Positions 45,677 to 55,698 of a stretch of DNA of 64,000 bases are shown here, in pieces. The notes under the pieces were generated by a model. It made no database searches, was not told where the DNA came from, and saw only the letters and a list, made by a program, of their open reading frames with translations. The stretch lies in NCBI GenBank assembly GCA_018399285.1, contig JAGYOW010000011.1:1-64000 (forward strand), read 5' to 3'. This stretch comes from Desulfotignum sp. Its GTDB lineage: Bacteria; Desulfobacterota; Desulfobacteria; Desulfobacterales; Desulfobacteraceae. The first letter of the stretch is position 1. Each line of letters opens with the position of its first letter. Both the position numbers and the translations under genes were made by a program.

Positions 45677-48600
45677 CAGAACAGCTCCAGCTGAACAGGC
45701 TGTTTTTTGTCCGGCACGGCCCGGCCCAGGGTCTCTTGACGGGTCAAACGGGCCTCGATGTCTGTGAGAAAACTTGAGGGCTGCATTTTCCGGCGAACTC
45801 CGAACATCTGTCTTTTCCGGGCATGGGTCAGGCAGAGCAGGTCTTTGGCCCGGGTCATGGCCACATAGAACAGCCGGCGTTCTTCGCCCGGATTGTCACA
45901 GGTTGCCCCGGTTCGGGCAAACGGAATCACGCCCTGTTCACACCCGGCCACGAACACCACTGGAAACTCCAGTCCCTTGGCTGCGTGCATGGTCAGAAGA
46001 GACACTTTTTCCACCCCGTTGACCAGCAGATCTGAATCCTGGTCCAGGGCCAGCCGATTCATGAATTCATCCGGATCATCGTAGGCCCGGGCCAGTGCCT
46101 GGATCCGGTCATATGCTGCGGCGGCCAGCGGATCTCTGGAGATGGTTTTTTCTATTTTCAAAAACCGGGCCAGCAAGGCCAGCTGTTCATGACCGGGTTT
46201 GTCCCGAACCGGATCCCACACCGGTCCCAGAATTCTTTCCGGCCGAATCTGCCTGGTTTCCGAGGGTACCTGGGATTGGAAATGTGTGGACAGGCCCTGG
46301 ACATCCCGGGCGCTTGCCCGCCGGGTCATCAGCCGGAAACAGCTCAGCAGCAGCTGAATCTGTGTCCGGTCGAAACCGGCTTTGCGATCTGCAGACTGAA
46401 ACGGAATCCCATGCTTTTGAAACACGTTGGCAAACACATCACCCTGCCGCCGGGTGCGGTACAGCACGGCAAAATCAGAAAACCCATATGCCGCATCTTC
46501 GCCGTCTTCATTTTTCCGGGTGTTGATGGCATCCAGAGACATCCCCCCCATCAAATTTTCAATCATTTTCCCCACAGCCACGGCTTCAGCGGTTTCTGTG
46601 GCCGTCTCCTTGATGATCAGTTTCCGGGACCCGTTGACCTGGGAATAAATTTTCTGGGTATCCGGATCAGGCCGTGATTTTGACATCATTTGAAAGGATG
46701 CGTCTAAAATCGTCTGGGTGGACCGGTAGTTCCGGGTGAGGACAATCTGTTCACACCCGGGATAGTCGCTGGCAAAGCGATGGAAAAACCGGTGGTCCGA
46801 TCCCCTGAAGCCGTAAATGGACTGATCCGGATCACCGATGACAAACACACGGCTGTGCTGTGCCAGCAGTTTGACCAGTTCATACTGCCCTAAGTTTAAA
46901 TCCTGGTATTCATCCACAAAAATATGGGCGAACCGTTCCTGAACAAGGGTCCGGACCGGTTCAGACCGGGTGAGCAGTTGATAAAATCGAACAATGAGCT
47001 CTTCAAAATCCATGCCGCCGTGGTCCTGCATTTTCTGCTGATACACCGCATACACCTGTTTGAGTAATACCGGGTCCGGTCCGGCTTCAGACAGATCATC
47101 CTCAGGCCCCAGCAACCGCTGTTTGCATAAACTGATCTGCAAATCCATGTCATCGGCACGCCGGGTCTGCCCGGTTGTTTTTCCCGTGACCTGCACCAGA
47201 GACGCTTTCACCAGTTCTTTTCGGGTATCTTCTTCCAAAAGCCGGTCCGTGAGACCATCATGGGCCATGAGCATGGACAGACAGAAGCCGTGAAATGTGG
47301 CAGCGGTCACACAGGCTCCGCCTTTGGGCCACACGGCTTGAATCCGTTCCTGGATCTCTTTTGCGGCTTTGTTGGTAAACGTCAGGGCCAGGATCCGGTC
47401 GGGTGACACCTGATTTTCCGTGAGCAGATACGCGATCCGGGCCGTGAGGGTCCGGGTTTTTCCTGTGCCCGGGCCGGCAGTGATCAAAATGGCGGATGCC
47501 GCGGACGTCACGGCCCGGTGCTGGGATTCATTCAATCCCGTCAGAATTTCCGGTTCCGGATCCCTTGCAACGCCGGGTGAAGACGGCACCGGTCTGGACG
47601 GTGATACACCCGCCGCCGGAACCTGTTGGCGTGATGTTGACTCAGCCGGTCCGGCCTGCGGAGCAATGGCCTGTTCAGGGATCCCGGCCTTTTCAATGGG
47701 GGTTCCCCCCAGGGTCATTTTCAACGGCCGATCCCCTTTGAACCGTGCCAGTTCATCCGGTGTAAACACCTGGACCTTGCCGTATTCTCCGTCATATCCC
47801 GGAGACACGTGAATCCGTCCGGTCCGCATCCGCGCCACGGCTTCGGCCAGCAGCGGCACACCGGCAGTCTGGATCCGGTCATACGAATATTGGGTCAGGA
47901 TGTCCAGTTCCGGTCCCAGGGCCTGAATGGCCTTGTCAAAATATCGGGTGACTTTCTTGGTTTTGGGCCCCACCTGAAAAATATCGGAGAGCATGTCTGC
48001 CAACGGGATGATACTGGTATATCCATGCCGGTTTTCCGGGACAAACCCCACAGGCCGTTCTGCCAGTTCCCGGACCCGGTGAAGCACCCCCAGGGTCAGG
48101 GGGCGGCTGCAAACCGGACAGATCCCGTCCAGCCGGGCGGTCTCATCCGGATCCAGACAGACATGACATTTCCGATGACCGTCAAAATGGTATTTTCCCT
48201 GGTCCGGATACATATCCAGGGTCCCTTGATATCCTTCCAGATCCAGGGTTTCCAGAGATTTTTTCATGGCAAAATAATCCAGTTCTGTGTTGAACACACT
48301 GGCATTGCGGCCCAGATACCCCGGTGAATGGGCATCGGAATTGGACATGAGCCGGACATGGTCCAGATCCGCCACCCGCCAGTTCATGGGCGGATCCGAA
48401 GACAAACCGGTTTCCACGGCAAAAATATGGGGGGCCAGATCCTGGAAACACTCGTCAATGTGATCAAATCCTGATTTGGAACCGAACATGGAAAACCACG
48501 GGGTCCATATATGGGCCGGTACCAGAAATCCCTGGTCATTGACTTCCAGCATGATTTCCAGCAGATCTCTGGCATCCAGCCCCAGAATGGGGCGGCCGTC

Positions 48601-49002
48601 CGAAGAAATATTGCCGATGGCATCCAGCCGGGCATTAAATTTTTTAACACTGGCCAAATCCGGAAAATAGATGATATTATGATTTTTGCGGACCCGGCCG
48701 GCTTTTTTATAAATATTGGAAATCTCCACCTGGAGCATGAAACGCACCGGATTCCGGCAGGAAACCGGCAATCGGGCATCGATTTTGTCCGCAAGCGGTT
48801 TTTTCAATGCAAACAGACCGGGCTCCGCCGGTTCCAGCTTGGATGCGATCTCTTCCACCCAGGCCGGGTGGGTAAAATCCCCGGTTCCCACAACGGTAAT
48901 GCCTTTCACCTGGGCCGCGTGGTAGATGTTTTCCAAATCCAGGTTCCGGGCCGTGGCCCGGGAATACTTTGAATGAATGTGAAGGTCTGAAAAAAAAGCC
49001 AT
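45676..49002 (-). CDS. EndoQ-like PHP-domain nuclease fused to a UvrD/PcrA-type SF1 helicase
   Basis: The 1108-residue protein joins two DNA-repair enzymes. Residues 1-430 resemble endonuclease Q, which nicks DNA at deaminated bases. They include a PHP metal motif DLHIHSKYS (His8, His10), GTGDFTHP (39-46), EISNIYKKAGRVRKNH, PAHIWTPWFSMFGSKSGFD (162-180), VETGLSSDP, SNSDAHSP (220-227) and a zinc ribbon with Cys279/282/295/298 followed by TLGVLHRV. A proline-rich linker covers about 435-485. Residues 487-1108 form a UvrD-type helicase with Walker A GPGTGKT (510-516), VDEYQDLN, GDPDQSIYGFRGSD, LTRNYRST, TMHAAKGLEFPVVF and VAMTRAKD. It presumably nicks and unwinds at damaged bases. Confidence 0.88.
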   Translation of the reverse strand: MAFFSDLHIHSKYSRATARNLDLENIYHAAQVKGITVVGTGDFTHPAWVEEIASKLEPAEPGLFALKKPLADKIDARLPVSCRNPVRFMLQVEISNIYKKAGRVRKNHNIIYFPDLASVKKFNARLDAIGNISSDGRPILGLDARDLLEIMLEVNDQGFLVPAHIWTPWFSMFGSKSGFDHIDECFQDLAPHIFAVETGLSSDPPMNWRVADLDHVRLMSNSDAHSPGYLGRNASVFNTELDYFAMKKSLETLDLEGYQGTLDMYPDQGKYHFDGHRKCHVCLDPDETARLDGICPVCSRPLTLGVLHRVRELAERPVGFVPENRHGYTSIIPLADMLSDIFQVGPKTKKVTRYFDKAIQALGPELDILTQYSYDRIQTAGVPLLAEAVARMRTGRIHVSPGYDGEYGKVQVFTPDELARFKGDRPLKMTLGGTPIEKAGIPEQAIAPQAGPAESTSRQQVPAAGVSPSRPVPSSPGVARDPEPEILTGLNESQHRAVTSAASAILITAGPGTGKTRTLTARIAYLLTENQVSPDRILALTFTNKAAKEIQERIQAVWPKGGACVTAATFHGFCLSMLMAHDGLTDRLLEEDTRKELVKASLVQVTGKTTGQTRRADDMDLQISLCKQRLLGPEDDLSEAGPDPVLLKQVYAVYQQKMQDHGGMDFEELIVRFYQLLTRSEPVRTLVQERFAHIFVDEYQDLNLGQYELVKLLAQHSRVFVIGDPDQSIYGFRGSDHRFFHRFASDYPGCEQIVLTRNYRSTQTILDASFQMMSKSRPDPDTQKIYSQVNGSRKLIIKETATETAEAVAVGKMIENLMGGMSLDAINTRKNEDGEDAAYGFSDFAVLYRTRRQGDVFANVFQKHGIPFQSADRKAGFDRTQIQLLLSCFRLMTRRASARDVQGLSTHFQSQVPSETRQIRPERILGPVWDPVRDKPGHEQLALLARFLKIEKTISRDPLAAAAYDRIQALARAYDDPDEFMNRLALDQDSDLLVNGVEKVSLLTMHAAKGLEFPVVFVAGCEQGVIPFARTGATCDNPGEERRLFYVAMTRAKDLLCLTHARKRQMFGVRRKMQPSSFLTDIEARLTRQETLGRAVPDKKQPVQLELF

Positions 49003-49142
49003 GGTCTGCCGCCTGAATGATCTGTTTGGTGTCTGGTTTTTATGTTACTTACATGATTTCAAGGAAATTGGAAACCCGGTTTCGGATAAAAGCGTAAACG
49101 CGCTTGACCCGATTTCACCTTGACCCCAGCAAAGGAATGCCC

Positions 49143-50803
49143 ATGACCGCCACAACCCATCATGCATTGATCCTTGCATCCGCAGACACGGCCCAGGTTG
49201 TCCATGACGCCCTGGCTGATCTGCCGGAACTGTTTTTCATCCAGGCGGAAACCACAGAAGATGCCCTGGCCCATATCGGTGCCCGATCCCTGGCATTCAT
49301 TGTCATGGATCCGTCCCTGCCGGCTCTGGATGCGCCGTCCGTGGCCGCCGGTCTGGTCGGACTGCCCCAGACAAGGATGCCGCCTGTACTTTTGATCACA
49401 GATGACCTCGAACGACCGGACCTGTACGACCAGGTCCCTCCTTTGCTCATCGACCATGTGATCAGACCCCTGGATCCGACCCTGATCCGGGCCAAGCTGT
49501 TGTTTTTTTCCGCCTTTTTCCGGCATCGCATTGCCATGGAACAAAGTATCCAGGAACTGGAAAAAGTCTATGACCGGTTCATGGAACAGCACAAAGCGAT
49601 GTTGTCGCAAATCAGCGCCAAAAAAGAGCTGCTGGCATCCTTATCCACATTCATCAATCAGGTCCACCCCTTTGTCTCCCGGATCCAGGCGGCCACCTTT
49701 TTTCTGCGCCAGGCCCCGGATCTTCCCCAGCGACTGCACCCGAGCGTCACCCAGATTCGAACCGCCGGGAAACAGATGTCCCGAACCATCCAGAACCTGC
49801 GGCGATTCCGGAACCGGGAAACCGCTCAACCCGACCTTTTCACGGATCGGAAAGGCCAGATCCGGCCCGGCCGGATTCTTTTTGCCACCCCTTTTTCCGA
49901 TGAATTCATGATTGTTCACCACCATCTGAACCATCGGATCAAAGCTGACCTGTTTCAGGCGGAATCCACGGATCAGGCCATGGCCGTGGTGGCGGATGTC
50001 CGGCCGGATCTTATTTTGATCCACCACAGGTTAAAAGACGGGTCCGGACTTCATCTTCTGGAAAAACTGATCCGTCTGGGAACCCGGGCACCGGTCATCT
50101 TCACCGTGGACGGCAACCAGTTAAAGAGTTAATTGAAAAACTGTAAGGGCCGCATACGTGCATCAGGGAGCTGAGCATTTTGATTCTGGAACCAGACATC
50201 GGCTGTTGATCTGGCGGATACAGTTCCAGCGTTCCTGGAACGGGCAAAAATGACCCATCGCGTCAAAGCGCCACTGGAGCGCATCGAACTGATTTCCAGA
50301 AGAGACCCAGTTGGCCCGGCTGTTCAGACACGGCGGGTTCGATGGAACCTGACCATGAAATGGCGAAGCCCGGCGATATCATCTGCCTTTCCATCATGTG
50401 GCCAGAATCGACCAGTTGGCTTTAATTCAGCCCAGCACCTTTGGACACAAATCCGGAGACGACATTCTGACTATCTGTGCGGCCAGGATCAAAGCCATGA
50501 AGGTCAGAGACGGAATGATAGTGTGCCAAGACGCCGCAGAAAGATTGCCATTATGCTTCCCAACACCGATTCGAATGAACTGATTCATAGACAATATCCG
50601 GCTATATTTTGAACATCAATGCCAGTCAATGCCGGTGCGCTAATTGACCGTCAGCATCAGCGCCAGTTTCAAAGGAGATACCGCGGATACCGGCAAAATC
50701 TTGACCTTTGCCGCGCTAATTCAGCAGGCCATCGCACCCTGAATCGCGCAGTCAAACGGGGAGGCAATCAGATTCAGTCACGGCTCGTCAGAAGATTAAA
50801 ATA
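49143..50803 (+). pseudogene. REC-coiled coil-REC-GGDEF diguanylate cyclase, 3' half frameshifted
   Basis: ATG 49143 has AAAGGA eight bases upstream. The clean part (330 codons to 50132) has an N-terminal receiver-like domain of about 115 residues, a helical dimerisation segment (ELEKVYDRFMEQHKAMLSQ), and a second receiver (GRILFATPF...LILIHHRLKDGSG). The frame then breaks near 50115. Just downstream, in other frames, the receiver continues (PVKELIEKL, SILILE). A GGDEF domain follows: STFGHKSGDDILTICAARIK, the active-site region readable as GGEEF-like before AIMLPNTDS, and QQADRALNRAKRGG-like near the end. TAA is at 50801-50803. The intact gene would encode about 550 residues making cyclic di-GMP. 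Confidence 0.65.
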
Positions 50804-51775
50804 ACGGACAAAAATTGCATCCCGAATGCCAGCCCCATGCCCTGTATCTATCCCGCCCGGATACCTCTCACCCGGAGCGATCGGCATTTGATGCATTTGC
50901 AGCAGGCGGCCAGTTGCCCGTGTGTCCGCATCTTACCGTCCCGACCGGCGTGCCAGATCACCAGTTTTTGTGCCGACAACACTCTGTTTTTTAGTGCGCT
51001 GCCCCTGGAAAAGAACATTTACGATTCTGAGCCTGTCTTTTCAACTGTCCCAACTTGCGGACGTATCGGGCGCGGCTGCACAGGTTTCCCATTCCTATCA
51101 TCTTGTTTATTCAATGCGCGGTGCAATACTCCAGCCAATAGGATATAGTCAGGTCTCCCGGCCTCCTGGCAAGTAATTCAACCCGATATTTTCTTGAAAT
51201 TATCGACGGCAGTGATGCGAACTTTGGAAGCGGCACGGGAACATCGGGGTAATATCCGTGCCGTATCTAAGTTCGGATCCAGAGTTTCCAGATGGAACCG
51301 GGCATGTGGCTCCGAAAATCTGGCCCGGGCCATTGAACAGGATCACTTCCCGGCTCGGTGCCACTGACCTTCAGACGAATCCTGGAACAGGGGATGCCGA
51401 CTGGATTTGCCGCCGGATGATTCAGTCGGACACCTTTTCCGAAGATTCATGGACCTGCTGCTGCGGAATGGTCATGCGGCTGAAGCATGGTGGTGGTGAA
51501 ATCCTGGCGGAAGCGCCCTAACGGCCCGGTTTTGTGCGGTTCTTGTTCGAGCCTTTGAGATCAGAGCCGTGTCTCAAGTTCGAGGATATCCTGTGCACTC
51601 GGAAGGTGGGCGATCTGACCACCGGGCACAGATTGAGGCATCATGCCGATCGACACACCCGGATCTGATGGATGCGGCCAAGGCCTTTGGCACGCCATTC
51701 ACGAAACCACGAGTAATCATCAGTTTCCGCCTTGCGGTTGTGACGATATCTGTGTTTGGGGGTATCACCGGATCA
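50804..51775. other. Damaged coding-like stretch, product not recognised
   Basis: Short coding-like peptides occur on the plus strand in all three frames, for example LPLEKNIYDSEPVFST at about 51003-51050, NSTRYFLEIIDGSDANFGSG at about 51176-51235 and ARAIEQDHF at about 51327-51353. None can be joined into a protein family I recognise. No repeat, RNA gene or mobile element is visible. The base composition matches the neighbouring genes, so this was probably one or two ordinary genes read with many errors. Confidence 0.35.
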
Positions 51776-52243
51776 TGGAAACATCTGATTGCACAATTCA
51801 ATCTGGCCCCCACCCGGAAGGCGGATTGCTTCGGGAAATCTACCGGTCCGGCCAGCAGGTGTGGTCTAAGGCCATCCGGCGACCGGGCTGCTGCCACCCA
51901 TATCTATTTTCTGCTTCCCAAAGGCCAAGGTAGGCCAGTTTCACCGGTGATCCATGATGAATCTGGCATATTTACCGGGGGGATCCATTACGTCTCTGTT
52001 GAATTTGACGGAAACCGGGTGAAAAGAGAGCCCGGATCAGTTCCAGGCTCTGCTTGGATTTTGCTGGCGGAGGTGGTTCGGCGGGCACCTGGCAGGCCGC
52101 CGCCAGCACCGGGACCTACACTGGCCGGCTGTGCCGTAGCACCGGGATTTGACATGGATTTCAAGCTTTCTGACGGATCACTCGACGGATCTGGCAAAAT
52201 TGGGAGAATCCCTTCACGGACTGGACCCATTCCTGTAGGTTGA
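51776..52243 (+). pseudogene. Cupin_5 (DUF985) family protein, frameshifted
   Basis: The family hallmark appears across frames: LIAQFNLAP, then HPEGGLLREIYRSGQQVW, HIYFLLPKGQ, VIHDES, VEFDGNRVKRE and LAGCAVAPGFDM near the end. In intact members these form one short cupin of about 150-160 residues. The metal or sugar ligand is not established. Indels occur about every 30-60 bases. The start near 51776 is approximate. Confidence 0.6.
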
Positions 52244-52640
52244 ACAGTTGAGGAGTTTGTAAAATGGCATCCCATGATACGCCTCATGTTTCCAGTGGCC
52301 TTCCCTTTTCTGCTGCACCTGTGTCGCCTGGAGCAGCCGATTCCGGGTGAGAAAGACACTAGCTGGCATTTAAGGTGTGGTCAATCTGCGGGAAAACGAT
52401 TTCATCTCGGCGTCACCTGCCGGGGACGCACCCGATCTGGAATCGCCAATTTTCCTGGAACCGTATTCGAGAGCCGGCCGCAGACATCATCACTAAATCC
52501 CCAATCCTCTGCCGTTCAGAGGCTGCCGTCTCATCAACTCCGCCTGGGCCGACCCCAAAGTCAGGCATCCTGAAAAAATACACATCCCCCCTTCCCCGTG
52601 TTCATTTTGGCAGCCTGACACTTCATTTCAATGGCCTGCA
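52244..52640. other. Non-coding or damaged stretch before the HIT/GalT-like gene
   Basis: No frame with a ribosome-binding site and recognisable protein is present. An ATG at 52264 opens a 28-codon frame (MASHDTPHVSSGLPFSAAP) that ends early. The stretch lies in the 50.1-53.1 kb damaged patch. Confidence 0.3.
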
Positions 52641-53885
52641 ATGATAAAGAAAAACAAGGTTTGACCGCACTTCCCCACCCGTTGAAGCTTACCCTGGCAC
52701 GAGATCACTAGATCCCAAAGAGTTGTGCCTGCTGGCCAGCCCATGCCTGCGCCCTAGTGTTTTAAACCCTTGTTATTCCTTGGGGCATAGGATTTCAAAC
52801 AGACACACGAAACCATGCCCGATATCGGTATCCGGATCTTTTCGAAATGCTGGTGAACAATCCTTATCTGCCGGATGCGCTCTACAAACAGCCATAATTG
52901 CCGTCCCACGGGATCCGGGAAACAGTGAAATCATCAGGGGAATACCACCAGCCCCACCCATGTGTTTGAATACCTGCCACCCAACTCCTATATCCCTGGG
53001 GGTGTTTTGCCGCAACATGGCCATGATGCCATTTCGATACCCGGGCGGATCTGACCCTTCACGATATCCGGGGATTGCGCCATTGCACTACCAGCGGGTC
53101 TATTGCCGGGTGGCCCGGCAGCTGAACATGCCTTTGCCCGGCACATCGAACCATGTTGTCGGTTTCCGGACCTGGAAACCCTAGGACAGGCCATCATAAC
53201 AGCCCTGGAAAAAGGCGGAGGATCAGAACTGCAGTTCAACGGGGCATTGTGGGGATGGAATTTCGGATTCGGGTCTGCCGCATCCGGGCACCGGCTCCAT
53301 GCTTCCCATCAGATGATTCATCAGCAGAACGCACTGATTCCCAGACAGGTGACAGACGATACCGGTGAAACCCTGCCGTGCTTTGCCTGCGGAGATCTGG
53401 TATCCGACTTTATCCAGGCGTTTGAAAAAATCCATGACAGACCTTTTTTTGATGCATATATTGATGCCATGACAAACAACGGCCGCACGGACGGAAACCT
53501 CAAGGAAGAGGCATCTTTGATCATCCATGAAGATGATCATGTCCTGTTGTTCGTTCCCAAGGCACCGGTGAGCGAATGGGAACTGCAGGTCATGACCCGT
53601 TCCCGGGTTCCCCATGTGCTGGCAGCGGATACGAAGGTGAGAGACGCGCTGGATCTGGCCATTTTAAAGGCGGTGCAGGTACTGGAAACCTTAGGCGCAC
53701 AGATGGTGACAGGCATTGAACTGTCCGCAAGATTTGATGCATCGATTCCAAACCAGCATATGATCTACAGTTTTATCCCCAGGATGCCTTATGCCCCGCC
53801 CACCTTTTCCGAAGCCCAGCTGCGGTGGATCGCAGGGGTTTATCCGGAAGATCTGGCCCGGGTCTGCCGCAACATCCTGACCTGA
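52641..53885 (+). pseudogene. HIT/GalT-like nucleotidyltransferase-family protein, 5' part frameshifted
   Basis: From about 53103 to the stop at 53883-53885 the frame is clean (261 codons). It contains GHRLHASHQMIHQQ, a histidine-rich signature reminiscent of galactose-1-phosphate uridylyltransferase and HIT-fold proteins. CFACGDLVSDF and a C-terminal MIYSFIPRMPY follow. Upstream, coding-like sequence continues in changing frames (YRYPDLFEMLVNNPYLPDAL, THVFEYLPPNSYIPG) back to about 52641. The family call rests on the histidine motif and is tentative. The 3' neighbour in the same direction is a short unknown gene. Confidence 0.5.
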
Positions 53886-53907
53886 GCAAACAGACAAGGA
53901 GGCAGCC

Positions 53908-54315
53908 GTGATCCTTCATGATTTCACCTATGAATGGGATGGAAAAAGCGCCACCGGTAAAAAACCGATTTCCTGGTGGCCCGGGTGTTACCGGGTGAGA
54001 ATCATCCGGCTGGGGCGCGAAGATGACCCGGTCAAATACCTGATTCCCATTGCCGTGGTGTTCAAGCCGGTCAAGACAACGGCCGTGATGAACACCTCTC
54101 TGGAAAATTATATTCACTATTTTGCCGGGGAGATCAGCCGGAAATACCAGCTGGACCCGGCCAGGGTGTTGTGGATCAACTTAGGGGATCCGGTGCGGGT
54201 GGCCCTGTTGAAACCGGAAAGAAAACTGTCAGACGAGACTTTTTATTCGATATCATGGCGGCCGGTCCGGCCCAATGAAATGGCTGCCATCGAGCCGGAC
54301 CTCACCGATTTTTAG
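53908..54315 (+). CDS. Small soluble protein of unknown function
   Basis: The 135-residue protein starts at GTG 53908 behind a strong AAGGAGG. Strand-rich sequence such as PGCYRVRIIRLG, YLIPIAVVFKP and RVLWINLGDP suggests a small beta domain. There are no cysteines or membrane segments and no known motif. It follows the HIT/GalT-like gene by 22 bases and meets the glutamate dehydrogenase gene tail to tail with no gap. Confidence 0.7.
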   Translation: MILHDFTYEWDGKSATGKKPISWWPGCYRVRIIRLGREDDPVKYLIPIAVVFKPVKTTAVMNTSLENYIHYFAGEISRKYQLDPARVLWINLGDPVRVALLKPERKLSDETFYSISWRPVRPNEMAAIEPDLTDF

Positions 54316-55665
54316 CTAGACCACGCCCTGATCCATCATGGCTTCCGCCACTTTGACGAATCCGGCGATATTGGCACCGTTCACATAATTTCCCGGGGTG
54401 CCGTATTCTTCAGACGCTGCCAGACATTCCCGGTGAATGTGCTGCATGATTTTTCTGAGCCGTTCTTCCACTTCCTGGCTGTTCCACTTGATACGCATGG
54501 CATTCTGGGCCATTTCCAGGCCGGAAACCGCCACACCGCCGGCATTGGCTGCCTTGCCCGGGGCGAACAAAATTTTATGGTCCAGAAAAATATCAATGCC
54601 TTCCAGGGTTGTGGGCATGTTGGCCCCTTCACAGACCACCTGGACCCCGTTGTTGACCAGATTCTGGGCATCGAGATCATTGATTTCGTTCTGGGTGGCA
54701 GAGGGAAACGCGCAGTCCGCCCTGTGATTCCACAACGGACTGTGATCCGCCGCCGGATCGAATTCCGTGTACACGGCTTCCGGATATTTTTCAGCATATT
54801 CCCGGATGCGCTCTCTTTTCACGTTTTTGAGATACTTGACATACACCAGCTTATCAAGATCAATCCCTTTTTCATCATAAACATATCCGGTGGAATCCGA
54901 CAATGTCACCACGGTACCGCCCAGTTGAATAATTTTTTCCGTGGTATACTGGGCCACGTTTCCGGAACCCGATACCAGACAGATCTTGTCTTTGAGCGTC
55001 TGATGCCGGGTGGTCAGCATTTCCTGGGCAAAATAGACGGAGCCGTATCCCGTGGCTTCGGGCCGGATCAGGCTGCCGCCCCAGTTCAGGCTTTTGCCCG
55101 TGAGCATGCCCGTGAACTCGTTTTTCAACTTTTTGTACATACCGAACATGTATCCGATCTCCCGGCCCCCGACCCCGATATCTCCGGCCGGCACATCCCT
55201 GTCCGCGCCCAGGTGCCGGAACAGTTCCGACATAAAGCTCTGGCAGAACCGCATCACTTCATTGTCGGACTTGCCTTTGGGATCAAAATCCGCCCCGCCT
55301 TTGGCCCCGCCCATGGGCAGGGTGGTCAACGCGTTCTTAAACACCTGTTCAAAGGCCAGAAATTTGAGAATGGACAGATTCACGGAAGGATGAAACCGCA
55401 GGCCGCCCTTGTAAGGACCGATGGCGGAGTTCATTTCAACCCGGAATCCCCGGTTCACCTGGACCCGGCCCTGGTCATCCACCCAGGGGACCCGGAACTG
55501 AATGATCCGCTCCGGTTCCACCATGCGCTCCACAATACGGGCATGACGGTACTCCGGATTCCGGTCCAGCACCAGTTTCACCGATCCGACCACCTCGGTG
55601 ACTGCCTGATGAAATTCTGTTTCATGGGGATCTCTGCCACTGATAATGTCCATGATTGTCGTCAT
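54316..55665 (-). CDS. gdhA: Glutamate dehydrogenase (hexameric, NADP-type length)
   Basis: The 449-residue enzyme interconverts glutamate and 2-oxoglutarate plus ammonia. Signatures are YKGGLRFHPSVNLS, LPMGGAKGGADFDPKG with the catalytic lysine, GDIGVGGREIGYM, and the dinucleotide motif VSGSGNVAQ. AGGAG precedes ATG 55665. It lies 33 bases after a much larger glutamate dehydrogenase gene in the same direction, so both are probably on one transcript. Confidence 0.96.
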   Translation of the reverse strand: MTTIMDIISGRDPHETEFHQAVTEVVGSVKLVLDRNPEYRHARIVERMVEPERIIQFRVPWVDDQGRVQVNRGFRVEMNSAIGPYKGGLRFHPSVNLSILKFLAFEQVFKNALTTLPMGGAKGGADFDPKGKSDNEVMRFCQSFMSELFRHLGADRDVPAGDIGVGGREIGYMFGMYKKLKNEFTGMLTGKSLNWGGSLIRPEATGYGSVYFAQEMLTTRHQTLKDKICLVSGSGNVAQYTTEKIIQLGGTVVTLSDSTGYVYDEKGIDLDKLVYVKYLKNVKRERIREYAEKYPEAVYTEFDPAADHSPLWNHRADCAFPSATQNEINDLDAQNLVNNGVQVVCEGANMPTTLEGIDIFLDHKILFAPGKAANAGGVAVSGLEMAQNAMRIKWNSQEVEERLRKIMQHIHRECLAASEEYGTPGNYVNGANIAGFVKVAEAMMDQGVV

Positions 55666-55698
55666 TTTACTTCTCCTGTATCCTTGAATTTTTAAACG

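Noticed and set aside
54433-55695. A 420-codon open frame on the plus strand
   Set aside because: It is antisense to gdhA. The real gene has all family motifs on the minus strand.
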